From positions 733,735 through 797,734 of the forward strand of contig CP150558.1 in assembly GCA_049487715.1 (NCBI GenBank): a DNA stretch of 64,000 nt. The letters are read 5' to 3'. Below the pieces are notes generated by a model. That model did not search any database. It had not been told where the DNA came from and saw only the letters and a list, made by a program, of their open reading frames with translations. A program made the translations under genes and the position numbers. Numbering within the stretch: position 1 is the first letter of the stretch; the number at the start of each line of letters is the position of its first letter. Origin of the DNA: Pycnococcus provasolii. Lineage: Eukaryota > Chlorophyta > Pseudoscourfieldiophyceae > Pseudoscourfieldiales. Below, one piece after another: positions 8,596 to 21,900 of the stretch.

Positions 8596-9978
8596 GCTCG
8601 CCGCCCTTCGTGCATGTCACAACTTACATGTTGTGCGAGGTAAAAAACCCCGAAACAACCTGGAGCGGAAGGGTAACTTAGGGTTTTTCCGCACGCCTTC
8701 TCTGGTACTTCCTAGTCTGGTTCTTGCGACCTCGGAGTGGCACCCCCCTCGACACCTCATTGAGCCCATCCTCCCTGAGGCGGAGGACTTGTCGATGGGG
8801 AGATTGCAAACAAACGCCTCTGTTGCCGTTGTTGTTGCTGTTTGCTGCGCGAACGACTTCGAAAGGGGTGGTCGCAGTTCGCAGTCGGCGTGGTACCGCG
8901 GGGGCGAAGAAGGGTATGCCGTTGGCGCGTGCACTGCGACCGCCGACCGGTGAGGAGGTTGCACGGAGGGTTAGGTCGAGGAAGCCACCAGATGGAGTGG
9001 TACAAGCGGCGTTCCCGTTGTGCTTGTGTGCAAGGAACCGTGCTGAAGACGCCCTGCCCCTCTTGTTAAGTTACCGCCCCATTGCCCAAGTCTGTTAACC
9101 TCTCCTCTCCGTCAGGGGAAGGCGAAGTTCGAGTTAACGGGAGAGAGGCGACCGATACAGCATGCCCAAGCATGAAGCAACACAACAGCAAGAGGCCGAA
9201 GGAAGGGAAAGGGACCCTCGGGACCCGGCCTTCCTCGACGAGTGCAGGCGAAGTACTGAAGGAGGCAGGTAAACAGTTCACGCTCCCGAGGCGAGGCTCA
9301 CCAGCAGCGAGCGAGCCTCCCGGCCCTGCCCTGCCGTTTGGCTTGCATGGGCTTTGGCTGGAGAGCACGGAGGATCCGACAACACAACCTGAGACTTGAA
9401 GCAAGCAAGCACTGCAAGGCGAGGCGACGCGACGCGAGGCGAGGCGTTCGTTGGGTCCGTGAGTGTCCGTCCTCAGCTGAGTCTCACCTTCAGTCCTTCC
9501 CTTCCCTTCCCGAGGTTGTACAACAGTCTAGTACTCGCTGTTCAGCCAGTCCCTGTTGCCTGTGCTCGCTGGCCTTCTTCTCAGCTTAACCAACCAGGAG
9601 AACTACAAGGTGCACACAACGCAGTGCGCAACACACAACACACACACAGTGCAGTGCCCTCTCCGGAGTGGAGTGTGTGTTGTGTTCTCGGCCGCGCCCC
9701 CTTCCCTCCCTTCTGTGTCTCGTCCCTCTCCGGTTGGGTTGGGTTGCTGCACCCGGGTCCCTTCCCTTCCAAGGGCAACCAACAAACCAAACCACTCGTC
9801 GTCGTCGCCCCCCCGTCGTACTCGCCCTTCTCTCTCGCCCCCCTCGCCCTTCTCTCGCCCAGTGTTGCTCTCCAGGACAGTGGCGTCCCCCGTGCTTGTG
9901 AGCGTGTCTCTCTAGCTGCTCTCTAGCTGGTGGTGCGCGTGTCTCTCACGGGTGTGCACCATACGACCCGCTGTAGAG
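8596..9978. other. 1.38-kb divergent spacer upstream of the first giant gene
   Basis: No reading frame here looks protein-like on either strand. The 3' half (about 9400-9950) is pyrimidine-rich on the + strand with short GACGC/GAGGC iterations and CTTCC runs, as expected of a long 5' leader/promoter of the giant gene. I see no tRNA or other RNA gene. Confidence 0.5.
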
Positions 9979-12900
9979 ATGGCGCCCGCAAGAGGAGGCC
10001 CATGTCGGTCGGTGCTGTCAAACGACAACAACGCCTGTACAACAACAGCGGCAACAAAAACAACAACACAGATGACGCGGCAGCACCAGCAGCAGCAGCA
10101 CCAGCGGCGGCTGACAGCTCAACAGCGACCAGCCTTTGCAAGTGGCGTGGCCGCCGTTGTGCTGGCTCTCGTTGCGCTGCTGTTCCCAGTGGCGGTGGAC
10201 GCGTCGCACTTTAGGTACGGCACGCTCACGTGGAAGCCGCTCAAGACGGTGGCCGCGGGCAAGCGCGACGTGCGCTTCGAGTTCCGCGCGTCTTACCGAC
10301 GCAACTACGACTGGGGCGCGTACTACTCGGGCGTGTTTCCCGTGCGGTGGGCGTCGACCGAGAACTTCGCGCTGCCTTCCGACATCGACTTCTACGGAAA
10401 CGAGGCGTTCTTCAAGACGGGCAAGGGGTACAACCCCACGCTGACGACGTGCGACGCACTCGCGCAGTCGCAGGGTTCCGTGTTCAGGAGCGACGGGTGC
10501 TTCGAGTGCCCTGACGGGCAGAACGGACGGCCTTCGATTGCCGGGACCACCGCGGGTTACTATGGCTGCATGAACAGCGCTCCGCAGGTTGACAGCACGA
10601 CGGGCAAGCGGTTCTTCCTTCGGTTCACCCCGCTGATGCAGTCGCCTGACGCCAACGGCGACATCAAGGAGGTGGTTCCTTGCCCAGATCCGTTCACGTG
10701 CGACGTGAGGAAGGTCATCCGCATCGAGGAGAGCACGAACGTCACCACGCCGTCCGAGTGCTACCCCAACTGCTGCCTTGGGCCCAACTGCGCGGGAACT
10801 CCGTGCCACAAGGCGGCGGAGACGAACCAGGTTCCGAAGTGCACGTCGGCGCCCACGGACTACCAGTTCACCAACATGCTGTCGGACAAGTACAAGAACC
10901 CGGACTACGTCGCCGGCGAGGTGCCGGAGAAGCCCGAGTTCAAGACGCAGGCTGACTTCTGCAGGGAGTACATGGCCAACCCGGAGATGGACACGCGCAA
11001 GTGCGCGCCGTGGGACGTGATGTACGGCATGTACATGGGCGACGGCACCTCGAAGACGATCGACCTCGAGGTGGACGAGGACATGGACACGACGGACAAC
11101 TCGTTGACTGGAAACTTCATCACCGGCATGTCCACCTTCGAGCACAAGTACCCCTCCGACATGGGCGCGCCTGTGACGGCGTACTTCACGGGTGGAGACC
11201 GCATCTACGAGTGCGACACCAAGCAGACGAACGCCGACGGATCGTTCGGCCTTACAAAGGAGGGTACGTGCGACGGCCGCCTGAAGCTGATGCTGAACAA
11301 CAACGTCGAAGGCCGCTTCCGCCTCGAGGTGCAGGTTTGGCTGACCGAGAAGGACAAGAACGGCAACTACCTCGACTTCGACAAGATGAACCGCCCGCCG
11401 GTCATCACGCAGCCGCCGACGCTGCCGGTGCCGATGGCGCAGCAGGGATCGACGACCAAGTTCCAGGTGGCGGCGTACGACCTCGACCAGGACGACCTCA
11501 CGTTCCGCTTCGGCAACCTGTGGGAGATGGGCGGCATCGTTCGCTCGAAGGGCGACGCTTACCCGTGGAGCTCGCAGAACCCCGCGAACCCGGAGTACGA
11601 GCCCACGGGCCAGCTCAAGCTGAAGAACGGACTGCAGTACGGCCGCTTCGCGTGCACGGAGTTCTCGAACACGCTGTACCTGAAGGACCCCGCGGACCCG
11701 GCGGCCACCTGCCCCAGCGACCGCAAGCCCACGCAGGTGCACGGCTGCGAGGCGACGTCGTTCACCGGGCCCATCCCCGGCATTGTCGAGTGGAACACGT
11801 GGAAGGACACCGGCTTCGGCGGAGCCCCTTGCACGGCATCCTCCCAGGCGTGCGATCCGATCCGCGAGGGCCTGTACAACTTCGTGGTGATGGTGACCGA
11901 CTCCGGGAACAAGCTGAACCCCGTCAAGGTTCCCGTCGACTTTCTCGTGTACCTGTACTCCGCACCGCTGTACTTCTGCAACAAGGACTGCAAGGACAAC
12001 AAGCAGAGGACGCCGACGGACGCGTCAGGAACGGCGTTGCCATCCAGCAACGCGGTGGGCGACAACGTGCAGGGATCCACGTACGCTCCGGCGTATGCAG
12101 GAACTCCCACGTTTGCGGACCGCGATGGCATCTACGGCACTTCCTGGAAGGGAAACAGCTACACGGAGGTTCCCGTCGGAAATGCGATTGCGATCCAAAG
12201 TCAAGCGTGCACCATCTGCGGCTACGGCGCGGGAAATCGTAACGAGACGACGTGCACGCCGAACGCCGACGACACGTGCGGCATGGCTGGCGCCGACGGC
12301 TCCATCGTGCCGAGGACAGGAGCGTGCGTGTCGAACATGCCGCCACGCTTCGTGTCCGACGGCGTTGTCAGCGGCTTGGAGGATGGCCCAGGTCTGGCGC
12401 ACTACGATGCGTCGATCAAGGCTGCCCTCGAGCGCGACGCCGACTACCTGAAGCCGTTCGACGGCAAGCCGCGCCCGTTCAAGCGCGCCTTTTTCGGCAA
12501 GGAGTTTGAGTTCTACGTCACCGCGCTCGACGAGGATGACTGCGTCGAGCTGGATATCAAGACGACGGGACTGCCGACGACGGGTACCGTCCAACTCGGC
12601 GCGCAGGAATACCTGGCCAACTACCCGCAGTTTCCCGAGGGAATGAAGGTTCGCCGCAAGTTCCGCTGGATTTGGAACAATGCTGGAAACGATCCCGTGG
12701 AGGAGGATCCGCGCGACCGCTACGTCGTGCTGTGCTTCTACGCGATCGACAAGTACCTCGTCACGTACTCGCCGTACTACTGCATCGACCTAGTTCTCGA
12801 GAAGGAGCCGCCGAAGGAGGTGATGGTTCTCGTGCGATTCGACTGCAAGCTGCTGCTGGGATACCAGCCCACGGTGCGCCGCTTCGTGGCGACGGATGGC

Positions 12901-15900
12901 GAGCGCCAGTATTTCTCCGCGAGCATCTTCGAGGACTACATGTGGCACCATGCCATGGTATCGATCGACGCCGACGGTAAGGCGATCCTTGTTGTGGACG
13001 GTGAGGTGCAGCAGCTGATGGTGGATATTGTGACGGACGACCTCAACTCGCCGTTGTACGGAAAGGGCAGGGTCATCGGAGAATCGTTCGAGGCTTTGCA
13101 CTACCCGAACGAGTGCATTCCCATCTCGCCACCGCCACCGCCGCCACCACCAGCCTCGGGACGGCGCCACCTCATGGGCAAGTACGTCTCGGACCACGAC
13201 CTGACCGACGAGCCTCTGAGCGATGGTTACCCGAAGACGCTCAACGCCTCCGACGTCGTCGAGGCGTCGTCGAGCATCAACGGCACGGCTGTCGCGCCGC
13301 TCGACCCGCCCACTGCGAACAACGACTGCTGCAGCCTTACGATCGCCGTCGGGTGCCCCAACCCACTGGCGAATACGATCTCGTTCGAGGGCATCGTCGA
13401 CGAGATTGCTATCTGGAATCGCGGACTTACACCAGAGGAGGTGAGGCACGCGATGTTCAAGATGCCGCAGTTCCTTCCCGCGCGCGAGCTTGAGGCACCG
13501 CGAGGCGTGCAGCTCGACGTTGCGGCGGGACGCGTGCTCTGGGCGCGATTCCAGAACCCGTGCATGGAAGGTCCGGCACCCGCACCAGTGCCGTCACCGC
13601 CTCCGCCAGGCTCGGGCGGTCGCCGCAACCTCAAGCAGATGTACCCGAGCACTGCCTCGGAGGTGAATGTGAAGATCAACAACGCCACGCGAAGCTACGG
13701 CGTTTCCGACGACAGCGGCTACGACAGCGGCGGTTCGTTCGCGAATGGAAATCTCAAGGGTCTCGACACGGACGACGATACGATGCAGTTCATCTCGTTC
13801 CGCAAGCACACGCATTACCTGTACGGAGGCGTGCCATGGGCGGCGCCTTTCGTGGCGGAGGTTGGGCCGGAGAAGCCAATCCCCATGGACGGCGGCGTTT
13901 CCATCACGCTCAAGGGTCTCGGATTCGCCAAATCTCCGTTCCTGAAGTGCGCCGTGAAGCAGCCGGATCCATTTGGACGGCACAGCGACTACACGCCGCA
14001 GTACTCCGACTCGTGCAACACGCCCAAGGGGCGCAGCGGGTCGCGCGACACGTACTCCCCGCGCCCGATCGTGGACGGCGAAGAGTACGACTCTGCCAAG
14101 TTCCTGCGCGATGCTACCTTTGGCAAGACGAGCGGGGATGTGGTGACGGCCGAGCGCGGTGCCTTCCTGTACGAGGAGATTGAGTCGGTTCACTTTTCTC
14201 CGGCGGAGATCCACTTCGCTCCGTGGGAGGCTTCTCCCGCGCCATTCCCCGAGTCGATGCGTAATCCGAAGAATAAGGTGTACGAGCCACCGTGCCCTGT
14301 GCCGCAGTCTCTCATTACGTACAAAAATGCTTTCGGCGATATCGTCACCGAGGGCCGCACCAGCGACGGACGGCAGTATCCCTCGGAATTTGACAGCCGC
14401 AAGGGCATCTTCGAGTGCCAGATGGATGGCTCCGAGGTTGGCTGGAAGGCTGCCACGCCGTGCGCATGGTGTCACGAGGGTGTTCGCAAGGACTGGTACT
14501 TCACAAACGAGGAGGAGCGTTCGGAGGAAGGTGACGTGCGCGGTGGACGCGTGCCGCCGTTTGAGCAGTTCCCCGTGCGCCTCACCCTCGAGGCCACGTC
14601 GCCAAACTACTACGACGACATCTACCTTGGCTACTTCGAGGCGATCACGTGCGATGCACCCTCCGTTTCTTTCCCGTCGGACAAGTACACGATCGGCGCG
14701 GTGAACGACGGAGGCATTCTCGGATCGATTCCCGTCGCGGTGACATTCCAAGAGTACGCGGCTGTGTTCGACGGCTCGCAGGTTCTTGGCACGAAGGTTG
14801 CCGGCGGCAAGTCGTTCAGCGCGTGGGTGTACCCAACGCAGGCGACTACCAAGGTGGCAACGATCTTTGCGCTCAAGTCTGGGCTCGGCGTGTACCTCGA
14901 CGACGGCGTGCTGCGCGCCAAGACATCGGCGGACGGCACGATCATAGGCTCAGCAGCCACGAACGCCACGGCGCTCGACGAGTGGCACCACGTGATGCTC
15001 GTGGTTGACGACGACGATCATCGACCAACGATCGCGTTTTACCTCGACGGCGAGAACACGATTGAGCGCCACCTCAGTGTGCCGTCCGATGACGAGCTGA
15101 GCGTGATTGGACTTAACTTCGTTGGCCAGCTCGACGAGATCAAGGCTTTCAAAAATGCTCTCAGCTACACCGAGTACGTCGAGCACATGTTCGGCCGCGA
15201 GGTGGCTGATCCGGCGGTTCTCGCAGAGTACATTCGCTTCAACAACGGAACGAAGTCGTCCATCGCCGGCAACGAGAAGGCCAGCTGCACAGGTACGTGC
15301 ACGTTTGTGCCGTCCACCGCGCCGTGGGAGCCCACGTCGGTGCACAGCGTCTCGGTATCAGGCGTCGAGCGCACGGGCGTGATCAAGACGAACAAGATGT
15401 CCGGCGACTACCCCGTGGACATCGTGGGATTCAACATCCCGCGCTCGAAGTGGACGAAGTGCCGTTGGGGAACCGCTTCAAACACTCGAACGTACGTTGC
15501 CATAAACAACTACACGAGCGTCACGGTGGAGGGCACCGTCGAGGAGATGAGCCTCGACCGCCCGGATCTGCCGTTTGATGGTGTGTACGGCGTACCACCG
15601 TACCAGCTGTTCGAGATCGTGTCCGACTATGGGACATCACTCATTGAGACATTCGAGCTGTCGAGTTACACGAGCGACACGAAGATTCAGTGCCCAAGTC
15701 CAAAGACGGAGACGAAGCTGTACGACTTCAGCGTGACGGCAAAGTCGACCGTGACGCCAATTCCCTTCGAGTTCACTGAGGTGGCGGCATACTGTGACGG
15801 CTCGTCGTACCTCAACGCCACGGAGTCCGTGCAGGACTTGGACTCCAGCAAGGGCTACTCGTTCGGCATGTGGGTGCTTCCGCTCGACGCGAAGGAGCCC

Positions 15901-18900
15901 GGATATCCGACATCGTGCCACGGGGAGGATGTTCCGAAGAAACGAAGACATCTCGCGTCGACGGAAAAGAAGTTCACTGACGCACGACGCCGCCGCCTGG
16001 CTGGGCACGCGGGTCACTCGGCGACGACCGTTTTCGCCTTCGAGAATGCCAACACAGCCGGCGTGGTTGGAAACAACGAGGCGCTCATCATGTACGACGG
16101 CGAGCGCTTCTTCTACTACGATGACTACATTCTCGACGTGTCGAACTACGGCGACAAGCAGAAGGCGAACGAATGGCACTACGTGTTGGTAATGGTGAAC
16201 GAAAAGGGTGACGGTGTCATCGATGTCGATGGCGTTACGGCGACTCGCTTCTCCACCGTGATGCGCCCGGGCAAGACGTCCATCGTTTCCGCTTGCCAGG
16301 ACTTTGATAACTCCGACGGATCGACGGGATCGATGTTTTCGGGACTCTTGGATCGCGTGGTGATTTTCAGCGGCTCGCTTGACGATTCTCCCACGTTCGA
16401 GTCAACATCAGACATCGCGAGGAGAATCATGTTCGGCTCGATGTCGTCATGGTTGGCGGCCGAAAGCTCAAGCCTCGTGGCCTTCTACGACTTCACGCAC
16501 GCGTTTGCCGACGCCTCGGACGCCACGAAGGTGCCAGGTGCGGAGGGAACATCGACCCGTGCGATCAAATCTGTGGGCGGCGTTAAGGCGCGCGAGTCGA
16601 GTGGACCGTGGCGCCCCGCGGACGTGTTGTCGGTGTACCCCGTCACGGGAAGCCTGAAGGGTGGAGAAACGGTGACGGTGACGGGCAGCAACATGGCTCC
16701 CTCGCGTTGGCTTTCCGCCTACTTTGGTGGTGGTTCTGGTGGTACATCGATGACTGAGTCGAAGCCGTACGGCTTTACGACAACGACGCCAGCGAGATCA
16801 TGCCGTACGGAGGAGACGACGGTGGATGTGAAACCGCATGACACGCAGGCATTTGGCGCATCTGGCTCTTTCGACTACGACGCGTCCGTCAAGGACCTCG
16901 CAGACAAAGTGGCAGCGTACTGGATGATGGACGCGCCGGCAGCTCTCGTGAGCGGCACTAATCTCACGCTGCGTGATCAGACGGGCAACGGCAACGACGT
17001 ACTCTACAAGTCGGCGCTGTCGACGACGGACCGCGACGGATTCGAAAAGTCGGCGATCACCATTGACGGCTCAACAGGGCTATTTCTTCCGATTTACGAG
17101 GCGTGGACTAAGGCTGGTGGTCTTGCTGGAGGTGTGTTTGGAGGCGTTGCCTACGGCCAAGGTCTCACCGTCTGCGCTTGGCTTTTTATCGACTATCCTG
17201 CCGCAAACTCCGCTGCGCATGCCGTGGAGGTGGGAGGCTGGAAGATGATCTGCTTCACGGCTGACTATGGCAGCATTCAGTGGAAGGGTGCACCTTGGAA
17301 TCCCTATAAGATTTACGTGAATCACAAGGCGGCGACGAGTGCCGAGACGTCGTTCTACCTCCCGATCATGACGGAATTGGTCTACGACCCATCTGCCGGC
17401 ATCACTGGTATGCCGCCAGGCAAGCTGGATGACGTTTGGGTGTATACCCGGGCACTGTCGCCATGCGAGGTTGAGGCTCGATACTTCACATCGGAGTATG
17501 GCGTCGACGGTTCGGAGGGTGGTATGATGACGGCAGATCTCCCGCCGGCTCAGGGAACTCTCACGGTATCGGCGTGGGTCTTCCCGTACTACAACGAGCC
17601 GACGAATGGCAAGACATTCGGGGCGCAGACGATCGTTGGCAATGCCGAGACGTTCTCCCTCGGCCTGGAGGAGGATCGTCTCGTCATGTCCGTGCTCGTG
17701 GGTTGCAAGGTCATGGAGGGCTTCCAATCCACGAGTACTCCGATGACAACGCGTGCTCGCCGCGAGCTGCTGTTTGGTCTGCCGAATATGACAAAATCGC
17801 AGTTCCAGGATGGCCGCATGCCGCGATCCATTTGCTCGCAGGCTCGACAGGCTGTCAGCTGGAAGGCTCGCGTGATGTCCGGCCGATGGAGCCACGTTGC
17901 TGTGTCGTACACGGGATCTGACTTTTTCTTTTACGTCGACGGCGTTCTCATGGATCGTCACTACTACGAGACGAACGTCCCGATCGCCACGATGATCCGC
18001 GACGACTCAAGTCGACCGTCTACGACAAAGCCAGTCACAGGAACGCTGCTTGCACAGGAGTCGCTGACAAACCTGGATCATCCGGCGCTGCACCTGCCTC
18101 TTGACGTGCGAAGGTTCAACGGTGTGATTTACAACCTAGAAATCTCCGATCCTCTGTACAAGCAGGCGTTCGTCGTCAAGGGAATGGCGCAGTGCCCTCC
18201 GAAGGATCGCACGCTGTACGGCTTGGGTGTGGCAAGCTTCGACCTGAACGCGGGCATCGGCGACACCGCCGTTGGGTTCGGATCCACGTCGACAATGCAG
18301 ACGATCGCGGGTGTCGCGCCGCTATACGTCAATGCCTCCTACGACGATATCACGAGCCGCCAGAGCACGACCATCACGGGCCCTGAGAAGTCAGGACGCA
18401 ACTCGTCCGCCGATGGCATCTACACCATCACGAGCCACACGAGCTGCCAGAAGAAGCGTTTGATTGGCGGGGACGTGTACGAGGTGACGATGACGAACGC
18501 GTCGGGCACGTACGACGCGACCGTGAAGGACACGAACGATGGAAACTACCACGTTTCGTACGCCGCGGGCAGCCAGCTGCACTGCGGTGCATACACGACG
18601 AACGTGAAGCTTGCCGGCTCTGACCTCACGAGCTTCCCCACGGTCATCACACCCGCGGAGACGAACCGCAACATGTCGTACGTCGTGGGTGACATCGAGG
18701 CGGGATGCTACAGCGCCAAGTCCACCTTCATCATTCAAGCGGAGGACAGCGCCGGGTGCTACCAGAGCGACGGACCTGGCGGCGCGGCGAAGGACACCTT
18801 CAAGGTGACGGTGTCCGGACCTCACGAGTTCGAAGCGGATGTTCTTTACATTGGCGGCGGCCAGTACGAGGTGTCGTGGGTGCCGGAGGAGGCTGGAAAA

Positions 18901-21900
18901 TATTTCATCTACATCGAGCTCACCTCGGGCAGCAATCCAGGCCCGATTCGCACGTCGCACTTCTGCGTTGACGTTTGCACCGGAAACTCGGTTGAGTTTG
19001 ACGGAACGAACTACGTGCGTGTGGCTGAGGCCACCCCAGGCGTGTCGCCGCTCGACGCCTCGTTCGGTTCCGGCATCACTATGGAGGCGTTCCTGCTGTT
19101 CCCGCAAAATGAGGCTGCGTTGACGAAGAACAAGACGAATGCCTACGTTTTCTACAAGGGAAGCGTGGCCGAGGCTGATGGCGGCAAGTTCGAGAAGGGC
19201 TACTCGCTTTACTTCAACAGCGACTTCACGACCATCACCGCCTCCGTCTACACGAGCCTCGGTGTGGTGCGATCTATCACGGGCGACTTCGAGGTGAGAA
19301 AGGATGGCTGGATGCACGTCGTGGCGTCGTACGACGGAAAAATGATGAAGATTCTCGCCGACGGCACGGAGAAGGCGGCGAAGGTGTTCAACTCGTTCGG
19401 GGCGCGCGCGCCGCACGCGGATGAGTACGACCACCCTCTTCTGATTGGATACGGCATGGTTGGCTTAATCGACGAGGCGAAGATCTGGTCCGTGGGCCGT
19501 CTCACCACGCCGGAGCTTGCAGACTACGACAACACGTGCCCGCCGCTTCCTTTCGTCGGTCACGTGGCTGCGTACTTTGCATTCAACGAGAAAATTAACT
19601 CTACGGAGACGTTTGGCTACGGCAAGGGATGCGAGCCCACGAGCCAGCTGAGCCTGACGGGAGGATGCCTGAAGGGTGTGGTTGGAGGAACGAATGACAC
19701 GGTGGCGAAGATCAGCGTTCGCAACGCGCCCACGACCGGCGTGCAGAAGCCTGGCGGCCCGTACAGCAACCCTCACATTACGCACCTCGTGACGAAGAAA
19801 GCGCCGTCGACGCGTCGCCACGCCATTTCCGACCACGGCATCGTATCCGGAACGGTGGACACGGTCATTGCGGGAGGTGAGCACGTGCAGTACACGATCG
19901 ATACGCGAGATCGATGCAACTACTTCTACCTCGCGGCCCAGGTTGACGCGTACCGCTCGAACCTCGCGAAGTTTGACTACATCTGGTTCACGGAAGACCC
20001 TCCGGTGCCCATGTACCCTCTCACGAAGGTTGACTCAGCCGGCATCGAGATTCTCTCGCCCAACACTGGAACGTGCTACGGCGGCACGGGCGCGCCACCT
20101 TATGTTCGCGGCAACGTGTACTCGTCCATCATGAAGCCGCAGGTGACGGGGCTTCACCAGCTCGATTTCGTCACTGTGGAGGCAGTGAAATTCACGACCA
20201 CGCCGTACATGGTCGAGGTTGTCGCGAGCGTTCCCGTGATCGCGAACGTGTACTACCTCGATTCGACGCACGCGGGCGTGGAGGCTGCCGTTTTCGTTCA
20301 GCTGATTGACAAGTTCAACAACGTTGTCAAGGCTCCGCAGACGTTCGACGTGGAGATCAGCCTCGTCGGTGAGCCGTACCCCGAGGCGGTTCCCGCCAAG
20401 GTGACGTACCACGCCGATCTGGCCATGTACCAGGTGGCATTTACTCCCAGCGCAGCCCCTCTCGAGGGAACCTACACGTTCCTTCTCACGAGCTCTTCGT
20501 GGCCCGAGGAGCTGGGATACAACGTCTTCCCGACGATGACGTCCCCGCCTCCCGCGCAGCCGACGCCAACGCCCACGTTCACGCCGGCGCCATCGCCCTT
20601 CCGCCCCGTGGCGGTCGAGGGATCGTCGCTGCCCTACGCGGATGCGGCAGCCTTCAAGATGGGGCAGTCGTCAGTCCTCTACGACGGCGACCTGTTCTCG
20701 ATCGCTGGCGCGCTGCGCAGCAAGGAGTACACGAATGACGTGATGAAGCTGACCAACTTGCACGTGCCGTCTAGCCAGGGAACGTTCTCGTTCACGAAGA
20801 CGATTGACCTCACGGTGACGTCGAGTGTGACGGATGACGTTACGGTGGAGCTGACGGTGGACACGGAGTCGATAGTCACCGCAGGTCACGTGATGCCCAC
20901 GTGCTACGACATTGCGTTCAAGGCGGCAAACACCGGCGCGCTGCTGAAGCACTACGTGGACCCGTACCCCGGCTGCAACACGAACGGCACGTTGATTTAC
21001 GTTCGCTTGCCTGCGTCGTCGCTTGCCACGTTGGGCAAGACGAAGCTTCACATGTTCTTTGGCAACCCCAGCGTGACAGCAGATCTAGGCGACCCGTACG
21101 CAACGTTCGCATTCTACGAAGGCTTCGAGAAGGACGAGACGGATTACTACAGCGGTGGCAGCTATGTCGGCCCATTCGATCTCGTCGAGCCGTGCTCGCT
21201 GAAGAAGCTGAGCGTTCCTTCGGAGAGGCAGTGCCGCCCAAGCAAGCTGTTCAGCAAGGCTGGCGGTGGCGCGATGCACTGCGAGAGCAATACGAAGGCG
21301 GTGCTGCTGTCCGAGCTTGGCAAGACGCTTTCGAGCTTCAAGATGACGGCATGGATGTACGACTCGAATGCCGGCAACGCGGCGGAGTTCATCTCGCCCG
21401 ACTACGCCACCTGCGACGCCGTGCCGAACAGCGAGAATCTGCTACCTGAAGGCGGCCCTCTGCTTGCGCGCTCGACCGCTGTTGGCACGTACACCCTCAG
21501 CCACAAGCTGAAGTACGCCGTCAGCTCTCCGTGGGAGAGTGCGGTGTCGGAACGCTTCGCGGACTGGAAGCTGCTTACCGTGGAGTCGGACGGATCGGCG
21601 ATGACGGTGAAGGTGAACGACCAGCTCGTGAAGAGTGCGCCCGTGGGTACGTCCGCGGACCGTGTTCTCATCAGCCACGGCTACGGCGTGGACGGCGATG
21701 CTCACACGAATATCACCGAGAGCCACGTTTACTGGGATGAAGTGAAATTGATCGCCTCGAGCCCCAGCGTGGTGGTTGGCGAGATCCCCTCCGACGACGA
21801 GGCTGTGAGCTTCAGCGACGTCAGTGCACGAGCTTGGAGCATCGTGTCCACCACGGGCACGAAGCCTCCCGCGCGCGTGGGCCACACGTCTGTGGTGTAC

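Noticed and set aside
9396-9926. Long open frame in the spacer before giant gene 1
   Set aside because: Its composition is pyrimidine-driven (Pro/Ser/Leu runs) with frames open on both strands, as in a long 5' leader; no domain or signal is visible.
10018-11742. 574-codon frame opposite giant gene 1
   Set aside because: An antisense shadow in GC-rich coding DNA (Arg/Val/His-rich); the + strand product has clear domains.
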